64,000 nt of DNA from Bacillota bacterium (GTDB taxonomy: Bacteria; Bacillota; Bacilli; Paenibacillales; NBRC-103111): NCBI GenBank assembly GCA_023388055.1, contig JAEWGW010000040.1:1-64000 (forward strand), in the 5' to 3' direction. Of the stretch, positions 24,400 to 32,501 are shown piece after piece (position 1 is the stretch's first letter; each line of letters opens with the position of its first letter). The position numbers and the translations under genes are program-made. Below the pieces are notes generated by a model. It ran no database searches, was not told where the DNA came from, and saw only the letters and a program-made list of their open reading frames with translations.

Positions 24400-25656
24400 T
24401 CAGCCCAATGTGCCGGGAGCCCAATTGCCTTGGCGGAACACGGCTTCCACCGTACCGTCATAACGTTCGCCGTCAATATCCATATCCGCCGAACCCAGCA
24501 TAAAGTCGGTATGGACCAGACTCACGTTGGCGCCGCGGGCAATCAGCTCCTCCCTGGAATAGGTGGTGCCGTTCTCCATGTTGGTGGGATAGGCGCTGCC
24601 CAGAGCCAAGTGACAGGAGGCATTCTCGTCGATGCCGGTATTATAGAAAATCCGGCGCAGATCGGAAATCGGGGAATGATACGGCACCAAGGCTACCTCA
24701 CCCAGATAACGGGCATTCTCATCCGTATCCAGAAGCGCTGCCAGATGCTCCTCTCCAACCTCGGCCTGGAAGCTGACAACCTTGCCGTCCTTGAAGGTCA
24801 GCGAAAATCCGTCCACCAGACGGCCATTCAGATTCAAGGGCATGGTGCTCTTCACGGTGCCGTTTACGCCGGTGCGCTTGGGCATGGTGTATACCTCTTC
24901 GGTAGGCATATTGGCAACGAAATAAACGCCGAAGCCATTGTTTTTGCCGCCGCCCAGCCAACGATGATTCTCGGCCAGCTCCACCACCAGGTCGGTGCCC
25001 GGGGCTTTGAAGTGGAGAGATTTATAGTTTTTGGCGTTCAGGGCATTGCGCTTATCCAGCAGCACATCCAGATGCTCCTGCCAGGAGGCTACCGGATCGG
25101 GCGTATCCACCCGGTTCATCTTGAAGATGGTTTGCCACATGGCATCCACCCGTTCGTTCTCAGGCAGGTCGGCGAATACCTTGGAGGCCCACGCATGGGT
25201 AGGTGCCTTCACCAGACACCAGCTGAATTCGCTGTTGCGGACATAACGCTGGAAGGTTTGCCGGGCCAAGGAAGCAGCCTTGTTGGCGCGGGATACCTTT
25301 TTGCCGTCGATGCCATTGTACAGATCCGGGTCGGGCACTTTGATGTTCAACAGCGCGCCGCCACCCTCCGCCAGCTGCTCCATCATTTTGGCTGTCCATT
25401 GGGGATAAAAATCGAAGCTTTCATCCGGCGCATGCTCGAAGCGGGCACGGGTTACCTGCTCGTCATCCCACTGGACCTGCACATACTTGGCACCTGCCTG
25501 GTAGGCCCGGCGGACAATCTTGCGGGTCAGCTCCACCGTTTCCAGCGGGGACTCAATAAACAGCACCTGCCCCGGTTGGATGTTCACCCCGATCCGGAGC
25601 ACCAGCTCCGCATATTTTTCCAGCATGTTGTCGAATTCTTGATCCATTCCGCTCAT
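24400..25656 (-). CDS. M29 family aminopeptidase (AmpS/PepS type)
   Basis: A 418-residue cytoplasmic metallo-aminopeptidase. The metal-binding and catalytic residues are in the C-terminal half: AEVGEEHL (Glu), YLGEVALVP (Glu), ENASCHLALGSAYP (His, Tyr) and VHTDFMLGS (His, Asp). The family binds cobalt or zinc and trims N-terminal residues from peptides. AGGAGG is eight bases before the ATG. No operon partners; a drug-exporter gene ends 42 bp upstream. Confidence 0.93.
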   Translation of the reverse strand: MSGMDQEFDNMLEKYAELVLRIGVNIQPGQVLFIESPLETVELTRKIVRRAYQAGAKYVQVQWDDEQVTRARFEHAPDESFDFYPQWTAKMMEQLAEGGGALLNIKVPDPDLYNGIDGKKVSRANKAASLARQTFQRYVRNSEFSWCLVKAPTHAWASKVFADLPENERVDAMWQTIFKMNRVDTPDPVASWQEHLDVLLDKRNALNAKNYKSLHFKAPGTDLVVELAENHRWLGGGKNNGFGVYFVANMPTEEVYTMPKRTGVNGTVKSTMPLNLNGRLVDGFSLTFKDGKVVSFQAEVGEEHLAALLDTDENARYLGEVALVPYHSPISDLRRIFYNTGIDENASCHLALGSAYPTNMENGTTYSREELIARGANVSLVHTDFMLGSADMDIDGERYDGTVEAVFRQGNWAPGTLG

Positions 25657-25698
25657 ACCAAAAACCTCCTGTTGATTGTTTGTTAGAAATGCGTGTGA

Positions 25699-27138
25699 TT
25701 AAGCGCCTGCTCCAGCCTGGGGTTCCGTCTCCCGGATAGAGATTCTTCTGGCGGAAATGGCCAGGGCCACCAGACATACACCTGCAGCCGTCCAGAAAAC
25801 GGCATGCAGAGCACCCAGCATCGCCTCCGCCTCCGGCCGGGCGCCGGACAGCTGATTCAACCGGGTGGAATACAGGGAAACGGAGAGAGCAATCCCCGTC
25901 ACCATCCCCACGTTGCGCACCAGAGCGTTCAGTCCGCCGGCTGTCCCCAGCTTGGACTTGGGTACAGCCCCCATAATGCTGGAGTTGTTGGGAGACTGGA
26001 ACAAACCGCCGCCGATGCCGAACAAGGCCAGATGTAGACCCACGGTCCAGGCGGATTCCTGTGTGCCCAGCGTGTTCAGCAGCATAAAGGCCAGTGCGTT
26101 AATACCCAGTCCGGCCGTCGTCAGAAGCTTGTACCCGATGCGGTCGGAAAGCCAGCCGGAGAACGGGGCCACCACAGCCATAAACACCGGATTCACCATC
26201 ATGACATAACCGGTTTTCTCGGGGGAGAAGCCCAGCACCCCTTGCATGTAAAAGGGCATCATCACATTAATGAAGAAGAGGGCGATGAAGGAAAACAAAG
26301 CTGCGATGTTGCCGACGGCAAAGGTGCGGTTGCGGTACAGGGTGAAGTCCAGCATCGGATAACGCGTCCGCCGCTCCCAATAATAGAAGACGGCAAGAAC
26401 TGCCAATGAAGCGAGGCCGCCCGCCAAAACCGTTCCCGTCAGCCAGCCCCATTCCTGGGCATTGGAGAGAATGTAGAGCAGCGCCGATATCCCCACCATA
26501 AACAGCACGGACCCCGTGTAATCGAAGGGCTCCTGGGGCTTCTTCTCCGCGCGTTTGGGCAGGATCACCAATCCGGCGGCAAAGCCGATAATCCCGATGG
26601 GCACGTTGATCCAGAAGATCGACGGCCAGCCCAGATGATCCACCAGAATCCCGCCAATGCCCGGACCGGTTAACGAACCCAGGGACACCATGGTGCCGAC
26701 AATGCCGATGGCCTTGCCCCGGTCGCCGGCGGTGAAGGTCTCCGCCACAATGGCCTGGCTGTTGGTCATCAAACACGATGCCCCCAGCGCCTGGAGAATC
26801 CGGGAGAGGATCAGCGCGGTCAGCGTGCCCGACCAGGCGCACAGGGCCGAACCCAAGGCAAACAGCAAAAAGCCGAAGTTGTACACCCGGCTTCTCCCGA
26901 ACAGATCGGACAGCTTGCCCATAATAGGCAGGGTAGCGCAGATGGTCAGCAGATATGCAGTCAGCACCCACTGGACGTCATGGAGCGGAACCGCAAGCTC
27001 TTGTGAAATGGTGGGCAGGGCTACATTGGCGATGCTCCCGTCCAGCGTGGCCATAAAGGTACCCACGGAAACATTGGCCAGAACCGCCCACCGGCTGAAG
27101 CTGCGCCCTGCTCCGGAGGGAGCCGCTGAAGCATTCAT
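25699..27138 (-). CDS. DHA2-family 14-TM multidrug MFS transporter
   Basis: A 479-residue membrane protein of the EmrB/QacA type. Helix 1 carries FMATLDGSIANVALPTI with the membrane acidic residue characteristic of DHA2 antiporters; the cytoplasmic motif GKLSDLFGRSRVY is motif A; motif C is GPGIGGILVDH. It should export drugs or toxic amphiphiles against the proton gradient. The substrate is not predictable. Confidence 0.9.
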   Translation of the reverse strand: MNASAAPSGAGRSFSRWAVLANVSVGTFMATLDGSIANVALPTISQELAVPLHDVQWVLTAYLLTICATLPIMGKLSDLFGRSRVYNFGFLLFALGSALCAWSGTLTALILSRILQALGASCLMTNSQAIVAETFTAGDRGKAIGIVGTMVSLGSLTGPGIGGILVDHLGWPSIFWINVPIGIIGFAAGLVILPKRAEKKPQEPFDYTGSVLFMVGISALLYILSNAQEWGWLTGTVLAGGLASLAVLAVFYYWERRTRYPMLDFTLYRNRTFAVGNIAALFSFIALFFINVMMPFYMQGVLGFSPEKTGYVMMVNPVFMAVVAPFSGWLSDRIGYKLLTTAGLGINALAFMLLNTLGTQESAWTVGLHLALFGIGGGLFQSPNNSSIMGAVPKSKLGTAGGLNALVRNVGMVTGIALSVSLYSTRLNQLSGARPEAEAMLGALHAVFWTAAGVCLVALAISARRISIRETEPQAGAGA

Positions 27139-27337
27139 GCGGATGACACTCCTATCTCTCGTTGAAATTTGCTTTCCTCGCGCACATTCTATTGATTATA
27201 CACCCGTACTTGGGCTCTTGTGAAATCCTTTATCCCGGGTATCCGCATAGGCATCCGCCCGCACCCTCCTCTTTTGCCTGCATAGGCTGGAGTACAAGAA
27301 GCATACGAGCTTTTTGCATACGGGAGGTGGCGTTCAG

Positions 27338-28744
27338 ATGGATATTACACTGGTTTCGATCCATTGGCTGTATCTGCTGTTTATTGTACTCATTATCGGC
27401 TTCATGATCCGGCGTCTGGATACAACGGTGCTGTGCATCTCCGGGATTTTTCTTCTGGGTCTATTGGCCACCGGTGATCTTCCCCGATCCATCAGCGGGG
27501 TCTTCGGCAGCTTCATCTTTGCCATTAAAGAGCTGCTGGGCACCATTCTGATCATCTCCATCATCGTGGGTCTCAGCCGGGTGCTGACCCGGTCCGGCAT
27601 CAATGAAACCATGATCTCCCCCTTCGCCCGGCTGATTCGAAGCCCCGGACTGGCGTATTGGGTGACCGGTATCCTGATGATGGTGATCTCCTGGTTCTTC
27701 TGGCCGTCTCCCGCTGTGGCGCTCATCGGCGCCGTGCTGCTTCCCGTGGCTGTCCGGGCAGGGCTGCCCGCTTTGGGTGTTGCGATGGCGATGAACCTTT
27801 TCGGACACGGCATCGCCCTCTCCAGCGATTACATCATTCAGGGTGCACCCAAGCTGACTGCGGATGCAGCCGGTATCCCCGTAGGCGATGTGGTCGCCGC
27901 AAGTGTGCCGTTGGTGTTGGTGATGGGCGCGGTGACCACCGCCGTGAGCTTCTGGTATATGCGCCGGGATATGAAAAACGGAGCCCTGACCATGAGCACC
28001 GGGCTGAAAGCGGACGTAACCGCAGCTGGCTCGACCTCCGGCAATGCTTTGGCCCCTCTTTCCCCGGGTATGCGCTTATTCTTCGCCATCTTGGTGCCGG
28101 TGCTGTTCGCGCTGGATGTGTTGCTGATGTTTACCATGAATCTGCAAGGCGGGGACGCCACCGCTCTGGTAGGCGGCACTGCACTTCTCCTGATGCTGTT
28201 CATTTCCATGGCTGTCCACCGCAAAAAAGGGCTAGAGGAAGCCACCACCTATATGACCGACGGCTTTTTGTTCGGCTTCCGGATTTTCGGCCCTGTCATC
28301 CCCATCGCCGCCTTCTTCTATCTGGGGGACTCCGCCTTCTTCGAGCTGTTCGGCAAGGTGCTGCCGGAGGGCTCCCACGGTATCGTCAATGACCTGGGCA
28401 GCGCCCTGGCCTCCGCCGTGCCCCTGAATCCCGCCGTCGGAGCAGTGACGCTGACTGCTGTCGGCGCCATTACGGGGTTGGACGGCTCGGGCTTCTCCGG
28501 CATTTCGCTGGCGGGCTCCATCGCCAATCTGTTCGCCGCCTCCATCGGCCATGGCATCGCCACCCTGACTGCCTTGGGCCAGATCGCCGCCATCTGGGTA
28601 GGAGGCGGCACGCTGATCCCATGGGCCCTGATCCCGGCAGCCGCCATTTGCGGCGTGGACCCCTTCGAGCTGGCCCGCCGGAACGTAAAGCCCGTGGTCA
28701 TCGGGCTGGCGGTGACGACCGTGGTTGCCATGTTCTTGCTGTGA
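27338..28744 (+). CDS. 12-TM transporter of the ion-transporter (GntP/DcuC-like) superfamily
   Basis: A 468-residue integral membrane protein from the ATG at 27338 (GGAGG ten bases upstream; the TTG eight codons earlier lies ahead of this site). About twelve hydrophobic helices, with two re-entrant-like glycine/serine loops (MNLFGHGIALSSDY and GAITGLDGSGFSGISLAGS) that are hallmarks of the gluconate/dicarboxylate IT superfamily. Substrate unknown. A strong terminator follows. Confidence 0.7.
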   Translation: MDITLVSIHWLYLLFIVLIIGFMIRRLDTTVLCISGIFLLGLLATGDLPRSISGVFGSFIFAIKELLGTILIISIIVGLSRVLTRSGINETMISPFARLIRSPGLAYWVTGILMMVISWFFWPSPAVALIGAVLLPVAVRAGLPALGVAMAMNLFGHGIALSSDYIIQGAPKLTADAAGIPVGDVVAASVPLVLVMGAVTTAVSFWYMRRDMKNGALTMSTGLKADVTAAGSTSGNALAPLSPGMRLFFAILVPVLFALDVLLMFTMNLQGGDATALVGGTALLLMLFISMAVHRKKGLEEATTYMTDGFLFGFRIFGPVIPIAAFFYLGDSAFFELFGKVLPEGSHGIVNDLGSALASAVPLNPAVGAVTLTAVGAITGLDGSGFSGISLAGSIANLFAASIGHGIATLTALGQIAAIWVGGGTLIPWALIPAAAICGVDPFELARRNVKPVVIGLAVTTVVAMFLL

Positions 28745-28779
28745 TGGGTCCTAAAACGCACTTGCATAGCATTTTCGCG

Positions 28780-28819
28780 AAAAACCGCCAGCGGAAGCCT
28801 GCGCTTCTGTTGGCGGTTT
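28780..28819 (+). terminator. Terminator after the 12-TM transporter
   Basis: AAACCGCCAGCGGAAGC pairs with GCTTCTGTTGGCGGTTT over about 17 bp with G-U pairs. Confidence 0.75.
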
Positions 28820-28939
28820 CTGGCGTTAGTCAGATTCTCCTGCTAGGCCTGACGTTCCTTGTTAACACACTATGCATAACGGTTGACGGGTGTCCGCGCC
28901 CATCGTTGGCAGGAGAGGGTTCATCGGCTTCCGGCTCAC

Positions 28940-29035
28940 CCTCCCAGGGAAGGAAATCCTTTCCCAGTTTTCTCCACCGTTGCGGGTTCGCAGCATCACA
29001 TGGCGCTCTCTGTTAGCTTTTTACAGAAGCCAGTC
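28940..29035 (-). pseudogene. Remnant of the C-terminus of a YCF48-like propeller protein
   Basis: Read on the minus strand from 29032, the frame gives W-L-L-stop-K-A-N-R-E-R-H-V-M, then LRTRNGGENWERISFP. This aligns without gaps to GWLLGEGNGESHTLLRTRNGG at the end of the lipoprotein encoded at 32502-33866, with an in-frame TAA (29023-29021). The rest of the gene is missing. Sequence beyond it (CACTATGC at 28868) also resembles the region after the intact gene (32462), so the segment looks like a decayed duplicate. Confidence 0.7.
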
Positions 29036-29091
29036 TTGCTAATCTCGTTTTATCTACGGTCTGATTGATATATTGCTTTGATGACAGAAAG

Positions 29092-29131
29092 ACGGCAAGC
29101 AGCCGCTCCCGAAGGAACAGTCGCTTGCCGT
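29092..29131 (-). terminator. Hairpin terminator after the small secreted-protein gene
   Basis: ACGGCAAGC / GCTTGCCGT form a perfect 9-bp stem 28 bp beyond the stop; on the minus strand it is followed by CTTTCTGTC, a weak T-tract. Confidence 0.55.
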
Positions 29132-29158
29132 GAGTATAATTCAAAGATTACGATGAAG

Positions 29159-29461
29159 CTAATCTTTTTTTACAAAGATACCGAAATCAGTGATTATTTC
29201 TTTGGTATCTCCGTTTATTTCATTATCACTGTAGGCAATTTCCGATGGAGCAAATGGTTGCTGGGAAGGCACCCGCTGAAAAACGCCGTAGTGTGTTACA
29301 TATTGATCTGTCGATTCCTTAGCTTCTAGCATTTTTTCCGGACTTGCCTTTTGTTGTATGGTAGTCGTCTCATTGTCTGCAAAACCCTTAGTTGCAAATC
29401 CACCTACTACCACTACAGAGGCAATAGATAGACATAAGAACATTGTTCTTTTCATTCTCAT
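29159..29461 (-). CDS. Small secreted protein of unknown function
   Basis: A 100-residue precursor with a typical signal peptide (basic MRMKR, hydrophobic core 7-22, likely cleavage after GFA near 29). GGAGG is seven bases before the ATG. The mature part has no recognisable domain. Residues around 35-50 (IQQKASPEKMLEAKES) closely match a segment of the neighbouring secreted protein (LQQPASAEKIAEVKRD), so the two are probably related. The gene is clearly poorer in GC than its surroundings, which suggests acquisition from elsewhere. Confidence 0.7.
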   Translation of the reverse strand: MRMKRTMFLCLSIASVVVVGGFATKGFADNETTTIQQKASPEKMLEAKESTDQYVTHYGVFQRVPSQQPFAPSEIAYSDNEINGDTKEIITDFGIFVKKD

Positions 29462-29487
29462 GTATAATCCTCCCTCATAAAGATCAT

Positions 29488-30057
29488 TTAATTAATATAT
29501 CCATTCCCCGCTGCATCAGCTGAATCATAGGAATCACCGTTCAATATTTCAACTTTGTATGTTCCCGGGGGGACGTTGTACCAGAAAATTGTTGTGTTTG
29601 AACTTGTATAGTTTCCCGATACAGCAATAGAATTTGTAACCTTATTACCGGTACTTGCATCTACCAAGTAATAAAACATTTTCACTTTACCACGATCCCC
29701 ATAAGGATATTGAACGAGTGTCAAACTAACTGTATCCGTGCTGGTTTGAGTAAATGAGCTGGTGGACGTTATAAAATTATCTACATAGAGATGGACAATG
29801 TTATAGTACAGTCTCACACTTGATACGCTTAAAACACTATTTAGGTCTGGTCTACTGCCCACATGAGAAGAACCTTGATAAACAGCATCCCTTTTAACTT
29901 CAGCAATTTTTTCAGCACTTGCTGGCTGTTGCAAAGTTACACCGACATTTCCCTTGGAATCGGGTTGCAGCGCTTGTGCACCAGCATTCAAGGAAAGGGA
30001 CAAAATGGAAACTAGCATCGTAAATGCTAGTGCTGCAAACTTAAATAATTTTCTCAT
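29488..30057 (-). CDS. Secreted beta-rich protein of unknown function
   Basis: A 189-residue precursor starting MRKLFKFAALAF, with a signal peptide ending near AGA-QA (about 29). An upstream in-frame ATG contains the GGAAG site and is not used as start. After a short segment shared with the protein at 29159-29461, the rest (about 80-189) is rich in Ser, Thr, Val and Tyr with alternating hydrophobics, as in an extracellular beta-sandwich. It is AT-rich like its neighbour, which starts 26 bp downstream, so both may form one transcript. Function unknown. Confidence 0.7.
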   Translation of the reverse strand: MRKLFKFAALAFTMLVSILSLSLNAGAQALQPDSKGNVGVTLQQPASAEKIAEVKRDAVYQGSSHVGSRPDLNSVLSVSSVRLYYNIVHLYVDNFITSTSSFTQTSTDTVSLTLVQYPYGDRGKVKMFYYLVDASTGNKVTNSIAVSGNYTSSNTTIFWYNVPPGTYKVEILNGDSYDSADAAGNGYIN

Positions 30058-30577
30058 ATAAAAAGTTACTTCCATTTTAGATTCGGCAATTTAGGAATCT
30101 TTTAACATAACCTATACAGTTCAAGAAAGTACAATTTTCAACACACCTTAGGTGGCTTCATGCAGGCTTCTCATGGATGACTTCGGAAAAGCGGACCAAA
30201 CACTTACCGCTAAATCCTTTGACTGGATTTACCGACGATGATGCCATCAGGTTCATTACACAGCTACATTCTTTTGTCAAGATTTTTCCGTTTTGATCTA
30301 GCTCCGCCCCCTAATTTTACCTATTATAGGCGCCTGTATCCACTATATACTAAACTATTTTCTTTGTGAAGCGATGAATTCGCATAATCGCAAATAAACG
30401 TTCTATCTAATGTAAATTTATTTGCGTTGACATGCAATATCGAACTCAACCAACCTGCTGCACGCTGGCCCCATTGAGTGGACCGTGCTCCTTTACAAAC
30501 ACCTGTTGCCTGTCCTTCCCGGGCTACCAAACGCTCGACGTCACTCACCATCGAACACTCGACCTCCCCTGGCTATC
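30058..30577. other. Long intergenic stretch, no gene recognised
   Basis: The part next to 30058 should hold the promoter of the secreted-protein pair. No convincing open frame with a ribosome binding site was seen on either strand; the 75-codon frame at 30324-30551 on the minus strand has no site and mixed composition. The right part leads into the repeat quartet at 30578. Confidence 0.5.
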
Positions 30578-30752
30578 GGACCGTGGTTCCGTTATTTTGC
30601 CAAAAAACCCGTTTTTGTTGGTTTCGCGGACACACGGTACGTTATTCCTCCCTGCTGGCATCCAAACCAGCTGATTCCCTGCAAATAGCGGCTCCTCAGT
30701 CCGAATAAGTGGAAAAACAACGTGTTTTCGCCAAATAAGGGCTCCTCAGTCC
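30578..30752. repeat. Four-unit inverted repeat array (quartet), GGAC...TATT type
   Basis: Forward units GGACCGTGGTTCCGTTAT (30578) and GGACACACGGTACGTTAT (30628); inverted units AATAGCGGCTCCTCAGTCC (30684) and AATAAGGGCTCCTCAGTCC (30734). Spacing is 50, 56 and 50 bp. The inverted pair is nearly identical inside the unit, the forward pair is more diverged. Geometry matches the arrays at 5788, 21186 and 38356. Confidence 0.7.
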
Positions 30753-30868
30753 TTTACGCAAGGGGATGCAGTTGGCTGGGCGCTCCAGCGTCTGCTCCAG
30801 GCGGTACAGGCGGGTGCGGTCGGTGACAGAAAGTCGGCAAGCCACTGCAGTCCTTCAACTAAACAAAG

Positions 30869-30908
30869 AGCCGCCAGCGGAAGGTTGGTGCTTCCGTTAG
30901 CGGCTTTT
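30869..30908. terminator. Strong hairpin terminator
   Basis: AGCCGCCAGCGGAAG and CTTCCGTTAGCGGCT pair over 15 bp with two G-U pairs; TTTT follows on the plus strand and TTTGTTT on the minus strand. It may end transcription from the dehydrogenase gene at 31117. Confidence 0.7.
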
Positions 30909-31090
30909 GAGCTGGTGGAGCTGGTGGGATTAGTGGTGCTGATGGGGCTCATGGAGCTGGTGGGGCTGGTGAGGTGGATAAAGCTAGTAGAACAGGTGCA
31001 GCTGTTGGGACTGGTGGAGCTAGTGGGGCTGGTGCACCTGATGCAACCGCTAGGGCTGCTGAGCTACTGGGGTTACTGGGGTTACTGGGG
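30909..31090 (+). repeat. Low-complexity GAGCTGGTGG repeat region
   Basis: A purine-rich stretch built from variants of GGAGCTGGTGGG, then GGGGTTACT repeated. In one plus frame it reads as Gly-X-Y-like triplets (GAGGAGGISGADGAHGAGG), reminiscent of collagen-like spore or surface proteins, but there is no start with a ribosome binding site and the frame then changes character. Treated as a repeat or relic and not as a gene. Confidence 0.5.
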
Positions 31091-31116
31091 CTACTTTGGC
31101 TGCTCAACTATTGGAG

Positions 31117-32385
31117 TCACTGGGATACATCCACCTCCCCCCGGGGCTGGAACAGCCGCTCGGCCGCTTCCCGCTCATAGAGGCCCAGCCGCTTGGCCTC
31201 GGCCAGCAGACGGGAGGTGTTGCGCCGGCACAGCGCTTCGATGTCCTGCAGCACCTCTGCCGCTCCCGAGCGGACATGGCCGAAGATGGCGACGTCGTAA
31301 AACCGGATGGCCCCCAAATTGGCTACAAAGTCGTTGACCACATGGATGCCCCGTTCCTTCAGCACCGTATCCCCCTCGGGAGAGACCGGGATGTTGGCTC
31401 CCTCCACCACAAGCGCCGCCCTCACCTGACGGGCATTGCCTGCATGAATCACATCCTCCAGCGCCGCCGGCACCAGAATCTCGCAATCTATGTCCAGCCA
31501 TTCTCCATTGGGCCGCACCCGGTCCTCAGGGCGGAAGCTGGCCGGCGCAAGCTCCCCGTGCTTCATCCGGCCCCGCACCAGCGCAGGCACATCCAATCCG
31601 GCGGGATTCTCCACCAGCAGATTGGCATCCGCTATGCCGACCACCCGGTATCCCTTCCGATGGAGCAGAAAAGCGCAGCTTGCCCCCACGCAGCCAAACC
31701 CCTGAACCACCACCCGGGCTCCCTCAGCTCCCGCTTGATCTTCAGAGGCAGCACCGTCAGGATGACCGCCAACGCCAGTGCCAACGCCGGTGCCGGTGCC
31801 GGTGCCAACGCCAACGCTGCCCCCCTCCTCTTTACAAACTCCGGCCTGCCGCAGAGCCCTCCAAGCCTCATCGGCACAATAGGCCGCCCCATAGCCGGTC
31901 ACCGCATCGTTCAGCAGAAACATTCCGTCCACCGTTTCCCCCAGCAGCCTCCGATAGGCCTGCAGCCCTTCCATCACATGGGGATCGCGCTTCATCGCAG
32001 GCGTAATCAGCTCCACCTGAAGCTCCTCCATCACCGCCAGCACATCCGCAAAGGCTACGCCCAAATCCCCGCCCAACGACACACCCGCCTGCAAATAGGG
32101 CTTCATGGCTTTCAAGAAACGGCCCAGCACCGCCTTGGCGTCCGGGGCCTTGTAATCATAGGCAATGCCTGCCTTGCAGCCGCCTGTGGTCACACTGCCG
32201 CCGGCTTCATATTTATGGGCCATCACCTTGGCCAGACGCTCCACCTCCCGGCGGGTAACGGCCGGATGCATGCGGGTACCGCCGCTGGCATACCCCTGCA
32301 CAAAACGGTGAACGACCACCCAACCGGCAGCATCGGTCAAATGGTCGTTCCACTCCAGCACCAGGTAAGGCTTTTCGATTCCCAT
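31117..32385 (-). CDS. Glu/Leu/Phe/Val dehydrogenase family protein with a VGTG repeat insertion
   Basis: A 422-residue NAD(P)-dependent amino acid dehydrogenase homologue. The substrate domain has GGTRMHPAVTRREVERLAKVM and the catalytic region TTGGCKAG; the cofactor domain begins VVVQGFGCVGASCA. GGAGG is eight bases before the ATG at 32385. Between the domains (about residues 182-217) lies a low-complexity stretch (GSVGVGTGTGTGVGTGVGG) encoded by hexamer repeats at about 31765-31815. Family members deaminate glutamate, leucine or phenylalanine; the exact substrate is not decided by the sequence. The insertion sits at a domain hinge and may be tolerated. Confidence 0.82.
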   Translation of the reverse strand: MGIEKPYLVLEWNDHLTDAAGWVVVHRFVQGYASGGTRMHPAVTRREVERLAKVMAHKYEAGGSVTTGGCKAGIAYDYKAPDAKAVLGRFLKAMKPYLQAGVSLGGDLGVAFADVLAVMEELQVELITPAMKRDPHVMEGLQAYRRLLGETVDGMFLLNDAVTGYGAAYCADEAWRALRQAGVCKEEGGSVGVGTGTGTGVGTGVGGHPDGAASEDQAGAEGARVVVQGFGCVGASCAFLLHRKGYRVVGIADANLLVENPAGLDVPALVRGRMKHGELAPASFRPEDRVRPNGEWLDIDCEILVPAALEDVIHAGNARQVRAALVVEGANIPVSPEGDTVLKERGIHVVNDFVANLGAIRFYDVAIFGHVRSGAAEVLQDIEALCRRNTSRLLAEAKRLGLYEREAAERLFQPRGEVDVSQ

Positions 32386-32501
32386 CCGCTTCCCCTCCCA
32401 TCGTGTCATGAAAAATGGTTGTCAGCATGCCTTGAAGCCTGCCTGACGTCCCTCTCCATTACACTATGCGCCGGGGATGGCGTGTGTCCTTCGTGCCTAA
32501 C

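Noticed and set aside
24430..25686. 418-codon open frame on the plus strand opposite the aminopeptidase gene
   Set aside because: It mirrors a clear M29 aminopeptidase, has no ribosome binding site, and its His/Gly/Gln-rich translation resembles no protein. High GC leaves the antisense frame open by chance.
30324..30551. Small minus-strand gene upstream of the secreted pair
   Set aside because: No ribosome binding site and its translation runs through the non-coding DNA beside the quartet without any motif.
30974..31180. Collagen-like gene on the plus strand
   Set aside because: No ribosome binding site, the Gly-X-Y pattern breaks early, and the frame runs into the antisense of the dehydrogenase gene.
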